Part shown: one piece after another, positions 12,207-23,400 of the stretch
Position numbering within the stretch: position 1 is the stretch's first letter
Layout of the letters: the number at the start of each line of letters is the position of its first letter
Assembly: GCA_000697355.1 (NCBI GenBank)
Contig: JNEN01001280.1
Coordinates: 1 to 64,000 of the forward strand
Origin: Syncephalastrum monosporum B8922
Taxonomy: Eukaryota; Mucoromycota; Mucoromycetes; Mucorales; Syncephalastraceae
Length of the DNA: 64,000 bases
Direction: 5' to 3'
Made by a program: the position numbers and the translations under genes
Notes under the pieces: model-generated
Database searches by the model: none
What the model was told of the DNA's origin: nothing
Seen by the model: only the letters and a program-made list of their open reading frames with translations

Positions 12207-15200
12207 ATGCCTCTCTTGAAGCGTCGGCATTTCACCCTCCTGGATCCACCCACGTACGATCCAGACCAGCGAGACACCAAAGACCGCCAAGTCTGGTACA
12301 ACCCCATCACACACGAAGTCTTTACGGATTATACGTACGTACCCTGTTCCATCGCACCCTCCCCTTCCTTCTTTCTTCCGCTTCTTCTCTATCTGACTCA
12401 TTCTTGCTATTCCTATCACACAGTACCTATCTCCAACGGAATACGCTGTACAAGCAACCCATATGGCAGTGCGAGACCACCGGACGCAGCAACCTCACCT
12501 ACAAGCAAGCCCTTGACATGGAAAAGATCGAGAAAGAACGCGTCCAGGATAAACTGCCGGAAGAATTGCAGAGACGCGTCCTTGAACGCGCCCAATTCCG
12601 TACGTCTAACAATGTCTTCAGCTCATGCATTTGGCTTATCTCACATTGCATAGAAACTGGTCGCTTGGACAACATTGTCGATGACGTCTATAACCATCAT
12701 CTGGAACGCTATACACCCGGTGAAATCATCAATTGTCTGTGGGACGACGGCGTTGTGTAAGTACTTGTAGCATCCTCGTCTTGTTTTATTAATATACATC
12801 CTTTGAGCAGCTACAATGCACGTATCCTTGACATTGAAACTCCCAACGACGGTCAAAATGGCTCCAACGGAAAAGCAGCGTCCGCCGATCCCTCCGCAAC
12901 GAGATATCGCGTGCAGCTTATTGACGATAACAACGAGGGCCTGGACGACTTTATCATGACGGTGACCAAGAACGAGATCAAGTAAGTCATGCAGCTCTCA
13001 ACAAGAGCAGATCGGACGCTGACCTTGATCTCCCTATGATGGCAGACGTGATCGCTTAGCGTTTTCCAAGAATCTGCTCAAAAAATACCTCAAGGAGTCG
13101 ATGGGAAAAGACACCTATATAGGTGCGCCCTGGATCGTCAAGGTAACGTGAACACCTACTTTTCTCCTTCAGGCTTCACTCATTTTGATGTACTTGGTTA
13201 GCCCGCGCTGGCCGAGAAGTTTGGCATCAAGACCGATCTCCCTGATGATCTGCAGGCTATCAAGGACAACGTGTACTCCAAAAAGAAGAAATCTGGGGGT
13301 AGTAAAGGCCAGGCCAACAAAGGCATCGATGCACGGCGCATCGAGGCCTCACTCAAATACCCAATGGAAGACTTGGACGTCCCGATCTACCGACGCGAGC
13401 CCTCGGGCGAAGGTCCCATTGTCGACATGGCGCCCGGCCGACCCCATCACAACGAGCCCGTGCGGAATCCGACCGGCGGCATGCCCCGCTTTCCGAAGCC
13501 GACCTACGATCATGCCATTCCCAAGGACTGCTACGGCACATTCTTGATGGCCTGGGCGTTTCTGAGCTTGTTTGCTCGTCCACTCGACCTCTACCCTTTC
13601 AGCCTCGACGATTTCGAAAGTGCCCTCCTGCATGACTCAGTCGAGCCCAAATCACAGCTCCTGATTGAGGCAAACGTCAGTTTGCTGAATGCCATTATCC
13701 GCGAACGCAAAAAGTTCAAGATCCAACCTCCGGGGGGCGGGAGTGGTCAATCGAAGCCAGTGTTCTCCACCCATCTTTCGTCCTCATCCTCCTTACAAGC
13801 GCCTTCGTCACGGAGCAGCACTCCCCTCTCTGGCAGTCTTCAGCGCGAAGGCTCGAGCACGGCCGACAGTGTGAATGGCAATGAGGACGATTCGCAGCCC
13901 GAGGAGACGCGCACGTCACGGATCGAGACCTTCTTCCATCGCCGTGATCCGGAGCTGATGGAACGTGGTGTGGGCAGCGCCGAGGTCACGATCATTGGCA
14001 CGCGGTGGGACGCCCGCCTAGTTCCCGCCAGCGAGAACCGTGAAGGCTGGGAAGACGTCTTGATTGGTTGTGTCAACGAGGTACGTCCGTAATAGGTTCG
14101 AGGATTTTTGGGCCTTATAGTTTGCCTTAGATCGTTCATCCTGAGCACGTTCTTGAGTTGGATCAAGTGCTGAACCGCCTGATCCCCGATGTGGGATCAA
14201 CCCTGGAGGACCGTGAGGAGGCCTATGTGCAACTTTCTGTGCAAGACAAGATCTTCCTAATGAACATTCTGATCGATGCTGTGAATGAGTGCAGCTTCAT
14301 AAAGTAAGACTCTGGAGCGAAAAGATGGCACCCATCCTTTAGTACATGCTTATTTCATTTCACTAGGGACTACATGGAAAAGTGCCAGGAGCAACTGACT
14401 GAACTTCGCAAGCAAAAGATTGACTTGAGCCGTGAGCGAAAACGCATGTAAGTTGTATATCTAGCCTGTCTCTTATCAGAATGATTCACCTCATTTGCTT
14501 TTCTAAATAGCCTCGCAGAGCGCCTCAGCTTTGAAAAGAAGGAGAATGAAGAAAATGACATAGAGGAGGATGGTACGCCTTCGGTGGATGTATCTGAAGC
14601 GGAAGCTGATGGCAGCGATGAAGACGAGGACGTGTAAGCCAGGTTCATTTTCTTCAGTGGCGTCGTGGGCTCATGGTTTGAAATAGGAGCAAGGCACAGC
14701 GGCAAGCTGAGTCGCAGTCGCGCCACGAATCTCGGCAGGCGGTGCTGAAGCGAAAACAAGCCGAGCGCGAGGAGCGCGAGGCAAAAAAGCTGAAAATGTA
14801 CCACCGTCAACGCGAAGAAGCACGGATAAGAAGTCAAGAACAGAAAGCACGGAACGAGGCGCGGAAAAAGCTGGATTCAGAAGAATTGCAGCTGCACAAG
14901 AAGGCAAGTAGCTAAAAGAAAGGGTAGTGCTTGATAGTGAGAGAAGACTGACCTCATCCTAGGAAGAACAAGTGGAACATGGCATGCGCAAGTACAGCAC
15001 GCAGCGTGTGAAGCCATTGGGACGCGACAAGTTCTTCAACCGGTATTACTACTTTGACAATATCGGAGGTGCCAACGCACATGGCACCGGACGCTTGTTT
15101 GTACAGAATCCGAGCGACCTTGACTTGATACTCTTGCGGGAACGCGATCGCGCCGAATACTTTGAGCAGCAAGACGCCAATACAGCCATCCAAACCGCAA

Positions 15201-15718
15201 AACCTAATCCTACCGCTGCAACTACTCCTATGGCTACCGCCACCAACGCCAACCATGCCACCACGACCAATCCCACGACCGTTCAGACTGCCAACAATAG
15301 CAGCAATCACACAAACGCAGTGTCAAACAAAACGACGCCACTTCCACCATGCGGGCATGGAGGAGGAACACGGTTTATGGTTGAGCTGATGCGTGCCCAG
15401 GGCCTCGAGCAGGAGAGCGCCTACGTTGAGAAACGCATAGCAGATGAAACAAGCGTAGACTACTGGGGCGCATTCGAGACCGCGGACGACCTCAACAACC
15501 TGCTCGCGTGGCTAAATCCTAAGGGAATACGAGAATTTCGGCTGAAGCGTGAGATCGAACGGCACCTACCCAGTCTCCTTGCAGGCATCAAGAAGCGCCA
15601 CGCCGACCACAATCTGGCGCGCGTTGATGTGCCGCGACGCAGCATGCGAAGCAAGCCGTCAGCTGGGGCGGTTCCACAGGGATCCTGGCTGGCTTACTCG
15701 AACAAATTTGCTAAATAA
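12207..15718 (+). CDS. ITC1: ISWI-complex accessory subunit, Itc1/ACF1-like (WAC-DDT-WHIM)
   Basis: Scaffold subunit that pairs with an ISWI ATPase to space nucleosomes in the nucleus. Exons: 12207-12334, 12424-12599, 12654-12756, 12811-12981, 13046-13142, 13202-14080, 14131-14303, 14367-14447, 14511-14633, 14687-14903, 14963-15718; 967 aa. An N-terminal WAC domain (PLLKRRHFTLLDPP, QVWYNPITHEVFTDY, LYKQPIWQCETTG) is followed by a DDT domain at about 334-395 (GTFLMAWAFLSLFARPLDLY). Next come an E/K/R-rich coiled-coil stretch and a WHIM/WSD region (RVKPLGRDKFFNRYYYF) near 720-760. No PHD or bromodomain is visible, which fits Itc1 rather than animal ACF1. Intron 10 (14904-14962) starts with GC (AAG|GCAAGT) and is needed to keep frame. 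The gene ends 77 bp from the converging methyltransferase fusion. Confidence 0.9.
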
Positions 15719-15795
15719 TAATAACAATAATAATATAGAATGCTTTCTGAGCGAAGTCTCCTTTTTCTTTTTCTTTTTCTTTTTCTTTTTGGTTT

Positions 15796-17636
15796 CTATT
15801 CTGTGTCCAGCTTCCTCTTTTTTTCGACTGTACAAGGTTTTTGTTTGAGCACGAGGCAGCGGTCCCATCCCTGCCTGTCCTTGCGGACCTCGACGACGTC
15901 CCAGTCAGCAAAGAGGGACTTGACGCCGTCCATCATGCCCTTGCCACACTCAAGCACGAGACGGCCATTCAGTTCGAGCACAGACGGTACGACGCGCTGC
16001 AGGACCCGGTACCACGCGTAACCGTCCTCGTCCGCGAACAGGGCAGATGCAGGCTCGTGGTCGAGCCCGTCAATCTTGACCTTTTGTTCGACAGCCAAAT
16101 ACGGGGGGTTGCAAACCACCACGTCGAACGTGTCTTCAAAGTCGAGGTCGGCCATGTTCTGCTCCACAAAGCGCGCGCGGTCGCCCAGGCGCAGGTGGGT
16201 GGCATTGGCGCGAGCAACTGCCAGCGCGTCCGGGCTTAGGTCGAGACCGACACCGGTCGCATTCGGGTGCCGGCTGAGGATAGCAAGCAGGAGGTTACCA
16301 CAACCAGTACCAATGTCAAGCACGTGTCGGACGTCCTTGACAGCTTCCACAAGCGTCTCTGAGCTGGGTCGGGGGATAAGACATGCCTCGGACACACGGA
16401 ACGTCAGACCTGCAAAGCTGCACTCGCCCAGACGATAGGCCAGCGGCCGTCCGTCCTGCTCCGCGTCGGCCTCGACGTCCAAGACATCGACGCCGGCGCG
16501 CCGCATGGCCTCGTGCGCCGCATCGACTTTGCGCTGCCAAAACTTGTGCTCACGCGCGCGCAGCAGGCCAAATTTGACAGGCTCCGGGGCGGTCTCGATC
16601 AGGCCGTTGTAGGCGACGCGGGTAATGGACATACAGAGGCCTTTATCACGGCTGGCTTTGAGCATCTTTGTGTAGGTCGAGTTACCGACGATGGGATAGT
16701 GGCGGTCGAAAAAGAAGCGGCGGATGTGTTGCGTGGAGACCGGCGTGGCGAGTTCCAAGTCGAGTGTATCGAGGTATTTTGCCGCATTCGACCGTGTCCG
16801 CTCCACTTTAATGATACGCCGCATCGGAGCACCGTCCTCGTTGGTATCCGGTACCTCGTCCTCCTCGTCCTCCTCGTCCTTCTCGTCCTCGTTTGTACTC
16901 TTGCTCTCGGGATCCGTTGCGTCTTTTGTCGCGGGATCTGAGTCTGGTGTCGCGACCGGTGGCATTTTCAAGAATGCTTCTGGATCGGCTAGATCGCCGT
17001 GGATCACAACACGCATCGTGACCTCGACCTCACCGGAGCGGTAAGCAGACTGGAGCCTCTGTTTGCCCTGCTCAGACTTGGCCACGAGGAGCTGTTGTCA
17101 AGAGAGCCGTGTGAGAGAGCTGTATATATCACGAGATGAGTGATCTACAAGTGTACCAATCCAGAAGCTGCTTTTTGAAGGGTATAAGCGCACCATATCC
17201 GAATGGGCGTTGTATCGGGAGACAGCGCATAGGCCATGGCTCGTTCAAAGACCCCAAAACTCTACCGTAGGGCATTCATGCATGAACACTTGGTGAAATA
17301 AGCTCGCATATCCCAGCCTTCGTTAAATACCTGGCCAGATGCCTTGTACACAATCGCTACGTCTTGATCTTGATAGCGCACGTCGACCGGCATACTCGAC
17401 AGTCTTTCACGCGTGACATGGCCCTTGTTGTAATTGACTTCTACTACGTCGCCTGTGCGCAATATCCGTGTCTCTTCCGTTTTTTCGCCGTTGACGCTGA
17501 CCTCGCCGCGCACGAACGCCTGTCGACAGCACGCTTTGGACTGGACCACCGCACGGTGATGCTGAGTCAAATACTTTTTGATACGGCAACCGTCATCCTT
17601 GGAAGTGATGGTCACCAGGAGGTGATTGATATCCAT
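15796..17636 (-). CDS. Fusion: degenerate RluA-type pseudouridine synthase domain + PrmC/HemK-type glutamine methyltransferase
   Basis: Three exons on the minus strand: 17636-17331, 17261-17157, 17091-15796; 568 aa. An in-frame ATG at 17738 would add 34 residues. Residues 1-60 resemble an S4-like RNA-binding fold (RQAFVRGEVSVNGEKTEETR). Residues 70-290 follow the RluA pattern: IVYKASGQ, KAASGLLLVAKSEQGKQ, then TPVSTQHIRRFFF and GNSTYTKMLKASRDKGLCM. Where active RluA enzymes have HRLDKxTSG, this protein reads YTLQKAASG, so the catalytic Asp is Gln131. The C-terminal half is a PrmC/HemK methyltransferase: IPRPSSE near 376, DIGTGCGN near 396, and the NPPY active site at 465-468. PrmC methylates the GGQ glutamine of release factors. 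The third exon alone spans the RluA tail and the whole methyltransferase, so the fusion is not a splicing artefact. An acidic D/E-rich insert (about 190-220) separates parts of the first domain. Methyltransferase activity is likely; the first domain probably acts only in RNA binding. Confidence 0.82.
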
Positions 17637-19491
17637 CAAGCGTGAAGAATTTTTTAAGTTTTTAAAAATTGAAAGGAACCCGCCAAGCGAGGAAAGTTTT
17701 GGGGAGGTCCTCCCGAGTTGTGGCGCCAACGCTTCCAACGATTGGATACAGACAAGTCAAGGATCGGAGCAGGAATTACACATTCCACACTTCCCGCACA
17801 CCACACCGACATTTGGTTGATTAAATGCATCTTGCCTGTGCTGTCAAAAATAAAAAATAGGCTTTCGGCGCAGATACCTCCTGCGACGGTTGTGTAATTC
17901 GCGTGGAAGCCAGCCACGATTGGAATACGCACCATCGGTCATCGTCTGAGCCAATCACGGCCACACATTTTGTTTTACCATGCCGGGAACAAGAAAAAAA
18001 AAAAGGGCCTGCGCCGTCGATCCTTTTTATTGTCATAATTCAGGCAGATTATGTCAGGATAACAAACATTTTGACTTCTTCGTTGATGTTGACTGATATA
18101 GGCTTTGAAGATGGACGCGTGGTAGCAGCAAATATTGCTGCCACGTACTTGCCAATGGAAACCTCAATGCCTTCCCCTCATGGGCATACTATTACTATAT
18201 TTATGCCGGTAATTCATTCAGATGCGCCCTTGAAAATTGTATGCATAGGTACACTTATGGGCTCACAGGCCTAAACGTCCCAGGCATATTTCCACAACTG
18301 CGCAGTATCATTAGATGCAGTATTCCTCATTCGTAAAAACGGAGCCGATTGACATGCATGATTCTGGTAAATTTCTACGAGTGAGGGAAAGATGGACGCT
18401 TACGTCCATTGTTAATTCTCCTTTTTTTATTTTCTTTCTGACATTCAGAGAATGTGTGTTCACTGTGTGACCAATGGGACCGTGCACGTCAAAGAGCAAG
18501 TTATCACATGTGCAAAAAGACAATTAGTGGGGCACTTCAAAGTTTTATTTCGTCATCTACTGTTAATCACACGACCAATAATTTAAAAAACAAGAGACGG
18601 AGACAAGCCCATCTTATCCATGCTGATGGTGATGGTATGACGGGCTGCACTGCATACTTGCATACTTTTTCCCCATCAAAAGTCTAGACGATGATTAGGG
18701 GGCTTTATTTTTTCTCATTTCTTTACCGGTGGTAAGCCGATCTTTTGAAAAAAAAAAAAAAAAATAAAAGGGGGCAGAGGAAATAAAAGAGAGCCCATCA
18801 CTAGTCTGAAACATTCAACGTGTACATATCACATATGGTCTCGGGATGATATGTGCCTTCTAATCCATACTTTTTTGACTCCCCTCTTCTTTCCTATTTC
18901 TGCTTCCCCACGCCTAAAAGAAGATTGACTTTTGTGGAATATTCCCCCTTTTGTCTGTCGGTATCTCCTCTTTCTCTGTGTTTCTTTTTTCCTCTCTGAA
19001 CTCTGCCAAGAGTGCGCGCGCGCAAAGAGGCAGCCAGTGTGTGTAAGTAAGCATGCACCCGGGATAGAGTCAATAGAAAACATTTTTGCTGAGCCGGAAA
19101 AAAATCACTCCTTTCTAGGCCTTCATATCTACGGCGTATTATATTTTTCATACACTTCCCTTTTGTTTTAAAACGTGTCCCTCTCTCTTTCCTCTTTCTC
19201 TCTGTTTCTTTTTTCCTCTCTGAACTCTGCCAAGAGTGCGCGCGCGCAAAGAGGCAGCCAGTGTGTGTAAGTAAGCATGCACCCGGGATAGAGTCAATAG
19301 AAAACATTTTTGCTGAGCCGGAAAAAAATCACTCCTTTCTAGGCCTTCATATCTACGGCGTATTATATTTTTCATACACTTCCCTTTTGTTTTAAAACGT
19401 GTCCCTCTCTCTTTCTCTCTTTCTCTCTCTTCAGCCTTCTCCCCCAGTTTGCAGAACCCTCCTTTCTTTCACTTCCATTTTACGACTTACG
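17637..19491. other. Intergenic region with tandem duplication, otherwise empty
   Basis: A 1.85-kb divergent spacer between the methyltransferase fusion and the acidic protein. The stretch 17637-18966 holds only short ORFs (up to 123 codons at 17903-18274) with no recognisable family. A poly-A run lies at about 18749-18764. The promoter-proximal part is two copies of a 224-bp unit (separate entry), followed by a CT-rich leader up to the ATG at 19492. Confidence 0.6.
18967..19414. repeat. Two tandem copies of a 224-bp unit
   Basis: Copy 1 is 18967-19190 and copy 2 is 19191-19414. Matching landmarks are offset by exactly 224: CTCTGAACTCTGCC, the GC alternation GCGCGCGC, AAGCATGCACCCGGGATAGA, and the end ACGTGTCCCTCTCTC. 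The copies look almost identical; near the start copy 1 reads TCTCTGTGTTTC where copy 2 reads TCTCTCTGTTTC. The second copy ends 77 bp before the ATG of the acidic protein, so the array doubles its promoter or leader. Near identity implies recent origin. Confidence 0.9.
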
Positions 19492-20364
19492 ATGGCCGAC
19501 GCATCACAAATACCAGCACGACGACAGAGCTTGCAAACCTGTATCAAATACGCGTCTCGATTGATCCGCTTACGGTCACAGCTGGGCTCGCCGCCTTCAT
19601 TCCGCCCCTCAATCGAGATCGCCCATAGGACACGGCGAGGTGATACAAGAATGCCAACCAGCATGTCGGTGGACATGCTAAGCCATAGCAATAACCATCA
19701 CCATTACGATGTGCAACCTGACTGCTATGATCCTATCGTCCCTTCCAGCGACTCTAAGACAGCCCGTAACGACATAACTCGTGTGACGTCCTTACCCAAT
19801 GTATCTCAAATCTCACACTACTACGATGGAGACGAAGAAGACGACGAAGACGAAGACAACGCCAGTCGAGAAGAGGACGACGGGGAAGAAGCAAGGCATA
19901 GAAACCGCAAGAGTCACCTTTCACAGCGACAGTCGGAAACACGCTTCAGCTCTACGCACGACCTCTCCTTACCGTCCCTCGCTTCATCATCGAGCCTCCA
20001 AAGTACACCGCTTTACACTTCATTTACCTCGGCCTCGCATCAACTCCTTACTTCCAGAAGTATGGAAGATATGGATGACCCAGACTTACCCGCAGCCTCT
20101 GCCCTCATGAACAAGCGTAACAATTCCTCCCCCCTGCTGCTCACACCTGCAAGGACGCCCGATTACTCGGATCAGGCCGACACAAGCGATGAAGAAGAAG
20201 AAGACGAAGACGACGACGACGATGATACTTCTTTCAGTGTACGTCAGAAAGCAAGGCCGGCCACTGCTTTCCTGGTGTCACTACCCCCCTTTGCCGCTGC
20301 GGCTGCAAGTGTAGCCCGGAAACGTCGCTGGGAAGCTCGGCAGCGCTTGAGCATTGATGAATAA
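19492..20364 (+). CDS. Hypothetical acidic Ser/Asp/Glu-rich protein
   Basis: A single-exon ORF of 290 aa that I do not recognise. The start at 19492 (MADASQIPARRQ) is chosen over the upstream in-frame methionine at 19399, because that extension is a translation of CT-rich leader. The protein has a basic N-terminal third, a His cluster (SNNHHHYD), two long Asp/Glu tracts around residues 117-145 and 229-243, Ser/Leu-rich segments, and a C-terminus with FLVSLPPFAAAAASVA followed by RKRRWEARQR. It is probably largely disordered. It converges on the caleosin-repeat gene with 123 bp between stops. No homologue or function can be suggested. Continuous length and an ATG at the end of a CT-rich leader support a real gene. 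Confidence 0.6.
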   Translation: MADASQIPARRQSLQTCIKYASRLIRLRSQLGSPPSFRPSIEIAHRTRRGDTRMPTSMSVDMLSHSNNHHHYDVQPDCYDPIVPSSDSKTARNDITRVTSLPNVSQISHYYDGDEEDDEDEDNASREEDDGEEARHRNRKSHLSQRQSETRFSSTHDLSLPSLASSSSLQSTPLYTSFTSASHQLLTSRSMEDMDDPDLPAASALMNKRNNSSPLLLTPARTPDYSDQADTSDEEEEDEDDDDDDTSFSVRQKARPATAFLVSLPPFAAAAASVARKRRWEARQRLSIDE

Positions 20365-20487
20365 ATGTCTAGAAAAAAAATACGACAACGGAGTGGGTTA
20401 TGGTTCATACTTGATACGATGATCATTTATTTCTTTGTAATGTTCACACATGGTGCTGGATGCATCTTGATTTGTATACAAACTTTG

Positions 20488-23400
20488 CTACTCTTCTTTT
20501 TGTCCTACGTCAGCAAAGATGGGCCATGCTTCATCGATGCCTCGGGCCTTGGAGAACATGGCATCTTTGTTGACTATGGTATGGTCCTTGGGTGATATCG
20601 GGGAGTCGCTGTTGCTGCTTCCACTGTCCGCTACTGATGTCTCTTGGTCCTCGTCGTCGTTATGTACGCCCGTCAGGGCCAGGTCAAAGTCAAATGCAAA
20701 AGGCTCCTTCTTGACCTGTTGGGTCGGAGTCTTGACGCCCGTGGGCAAGTCCTGCACGTCACCTTTCTGGACGCCCGCCAGGTCTTTGCGCGCGCTGAAG
20801 TCATAGTCGATAGGTTCAGTGGGCTCGGTAAGCATATCCGGTGTTTTGACGCCAGATGGGAATACTGTATCCTCGTCGGATGGGAGCACGCCGGCCATGT
20901 CAGGGTATCCATCAAAGTAATGCACGTCGAGCGGAATATTTTGCTTCTCGCCAGTTGGAGTCTTGACGCCGAACGGTGTCTCACCGTCATCCTCGCTGGC
21001 AAGACCGGACAAGGCGAGCACAAGGCTGTCAAAACTTACAGGCTTGCTCCGACGTGCATTGGCTGGAGTCTTTACACCGGAGGGCATCTCTGTGTGATCA
21101 TCCAGGGGTACAGTGCCAGGCAGGGGTCCAAGCTCCTCAAACTTGTACGGTTTTTTCTTCTTCTTGAATGCATTCTTTGGCGTTTTGACACCTGATGGCA
21201 TGTCATCCAGATCCAGCGGCTGCAAACAACTAAGCGACAGGTCCGTCTCAAGGACGTACTGTTTGGGGCCGTCAGGTACAAGGGGGGTCTTGACACCGGC
21301 AGGTTCATCCGCATCTTCGGACAAGGGTAAAAGACCAGTAAGAGGACCGAGCTTCTCAAAGATGTATTTCTTGGGTTCGGCTTGCTCAGCAGGAGTCTTG
21401 ACGCCCGAAGGTATCTCTTCGCTCAGGCTACCGGCACGCAAGCCAGTCAAGTGCAACACGTCCTCATCCATAGTCTGGATGCTCTCATCGTCGCTTTGCA
21501 AGACGCCGGTCAGGGCACCCATTTCTTCAAGAACGAATTTGCGGCGCTCGTGGATCAACTCGGGAGTCTTGACGCCTGCAGGCATCTCGTCGTCATCGCT
21601 CAGCGGCTGCAAGCAGCTCAAAGATAAATGCCGCTCAAAGACGTACTCTTTAGGACCGTCGGGCACAATAGGTGTCTTGACTCCGGATGGCATTTCCTCA
21701 TCATCATGAAGTGGCAAGATACAAGAGAGTTCAGGCGCCTCAAAGATATACTTCTCCTTGGTTTCTGTCTGAGCCGGTGTCTTGACGCCCGAGGGCATAT
21801 CGTCGTCGTCGCTGAAAGGACGCAGACAGCTCAGAGAAAGGTCAGTATCGAAAACATACTCCTTGGGTCCGTCAGGTACAATCGGGGACTTAACACCGGA
21901 CGGCATCTCATCATCATCATGAAGTGGTAGGATTCCGGAAAGAGCGGGTGCTTCGAAGACATATTTCTTTTTAGATTTGGAACGTTTCGGCGCCTTGACA
22001 CCCGAAGGCATGTCCTTTTCGTCCATCGGCAGAATACCAGAGAGAGCCGGGGCTTCATATGTATACTTTTCCTTGGTCTTGGTATGCTTAGGTGTCTTGA
22101 CTCCTGATGGCATATCACCGTCCCCGTGAAGGGGCCGCAGGCCACTTAGAGAAAGGTCTGTTTCAAACACGTATTCGCGCTTGGATGCAGTGGGTGTCTT
22201 GACACCCACAGACAGGGTATAGTCTGGAGCGAGACCAGAGAGAGCAGGTGCTTCAAAGACATATTCCTCCTTGGGTAATACATTGATTGGTGTCAAGACA
22301 CCAGAAGGCACCTCGTCGTCGTCATGCAGCGGTATAATGCCCGAAAGAACAGGTGCTTCATAAATGTATCGTTCCTTTGCTTTGGTGTGCTTGGGTGTCT
22401 TGACTCCCGTTGGTATATCATGTTTATTAAGCGGCAAAATACCGGAGAGTCCAGGAGCCTCGTAGGTGTACTTCTTCTTGACCTTCGTATGTTTGGGCTT
22501 CTTGACGCCAAAGCGCATGTCATTCAAGTCGAGCGGCTTCAGACAGCTCAAGGACAGGTCAGTCTCCCATTCGTACTTCTTGGGTCCGTCAGGCACTGTT
22601 GGCGTCTTGACGCCGCTTGCCATGTCATCTTCGTTGAGAGGGCGCAGACAGCTGAGTGACAGATCTGACTCAAATACATATTCCTTGGGTCCGTTAGGTA
22701 CGACGGGCGTCTTCACGCCTGAAGGCATGTCGTTTTCATTCAGTGGCAGGACAGCAGACAGAGCCAGTGCTTCGTACGTGTACATCTCTTTGGCTTTGGT
22801 GTGTTTGGGTGTCTTCACACCCGAAGGCATGTCGTTCTCGTCAAGGGGTTTGATAGCAGAGAGAGCGGGTGCTTCGTAGATGTATGTGTCTTTGGCCTTG
22901 GTGAGCTTGGGTGTCTTGACACCAGATGGAATGTCATTATCATCAAACGGCACAAGACCAGAAAGAGTAGGAGTTTCAAAGATATACATTTCTTTAGGCT
23001 TGCCTGCGTGAACAGGTGTCTTGACCCCAGAGGGCATGTCATCGTCATCCGTGCGTCGCAGACACGACAGAGCAAAGGGATGTGTCTTGTTCTCCGTCTT
23101 GGCAATCGGCCCTCGTAGACCCACGGCGGGCGAATCCAGTTCGTCGGCGGATCGGCGGAGACCCGTCAGGGTCGTCATGGGTTCCATTGTGTATTGTTTG
23201 CGCTCGGACTTTCGGATGGTAGGCAGCTGGACGCCAAAGGCTGTGTCGAGGTCATCAGCGGACCGACGCAAGCCAGTCAAAGCCATCATCGGTTCCAGTT
23301 TGTACTCTTTACGCTCAGATCTGACCGTAGGCGATCTGACGCCAAAAGCAAAAGCGTGTTCAGAATCGTTTCCAGAAGGTTTCAAGCCAGCCAATGCGAT

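Noticed and set aside
21113..22879. Plus-strand ORFs across the SGVKTP array (for example 21113-21709 and 22466-22879)
   Set aside because: They repeat in register with the minus-strand array and are its reverse translation; they start and stop arbitrarily within it.
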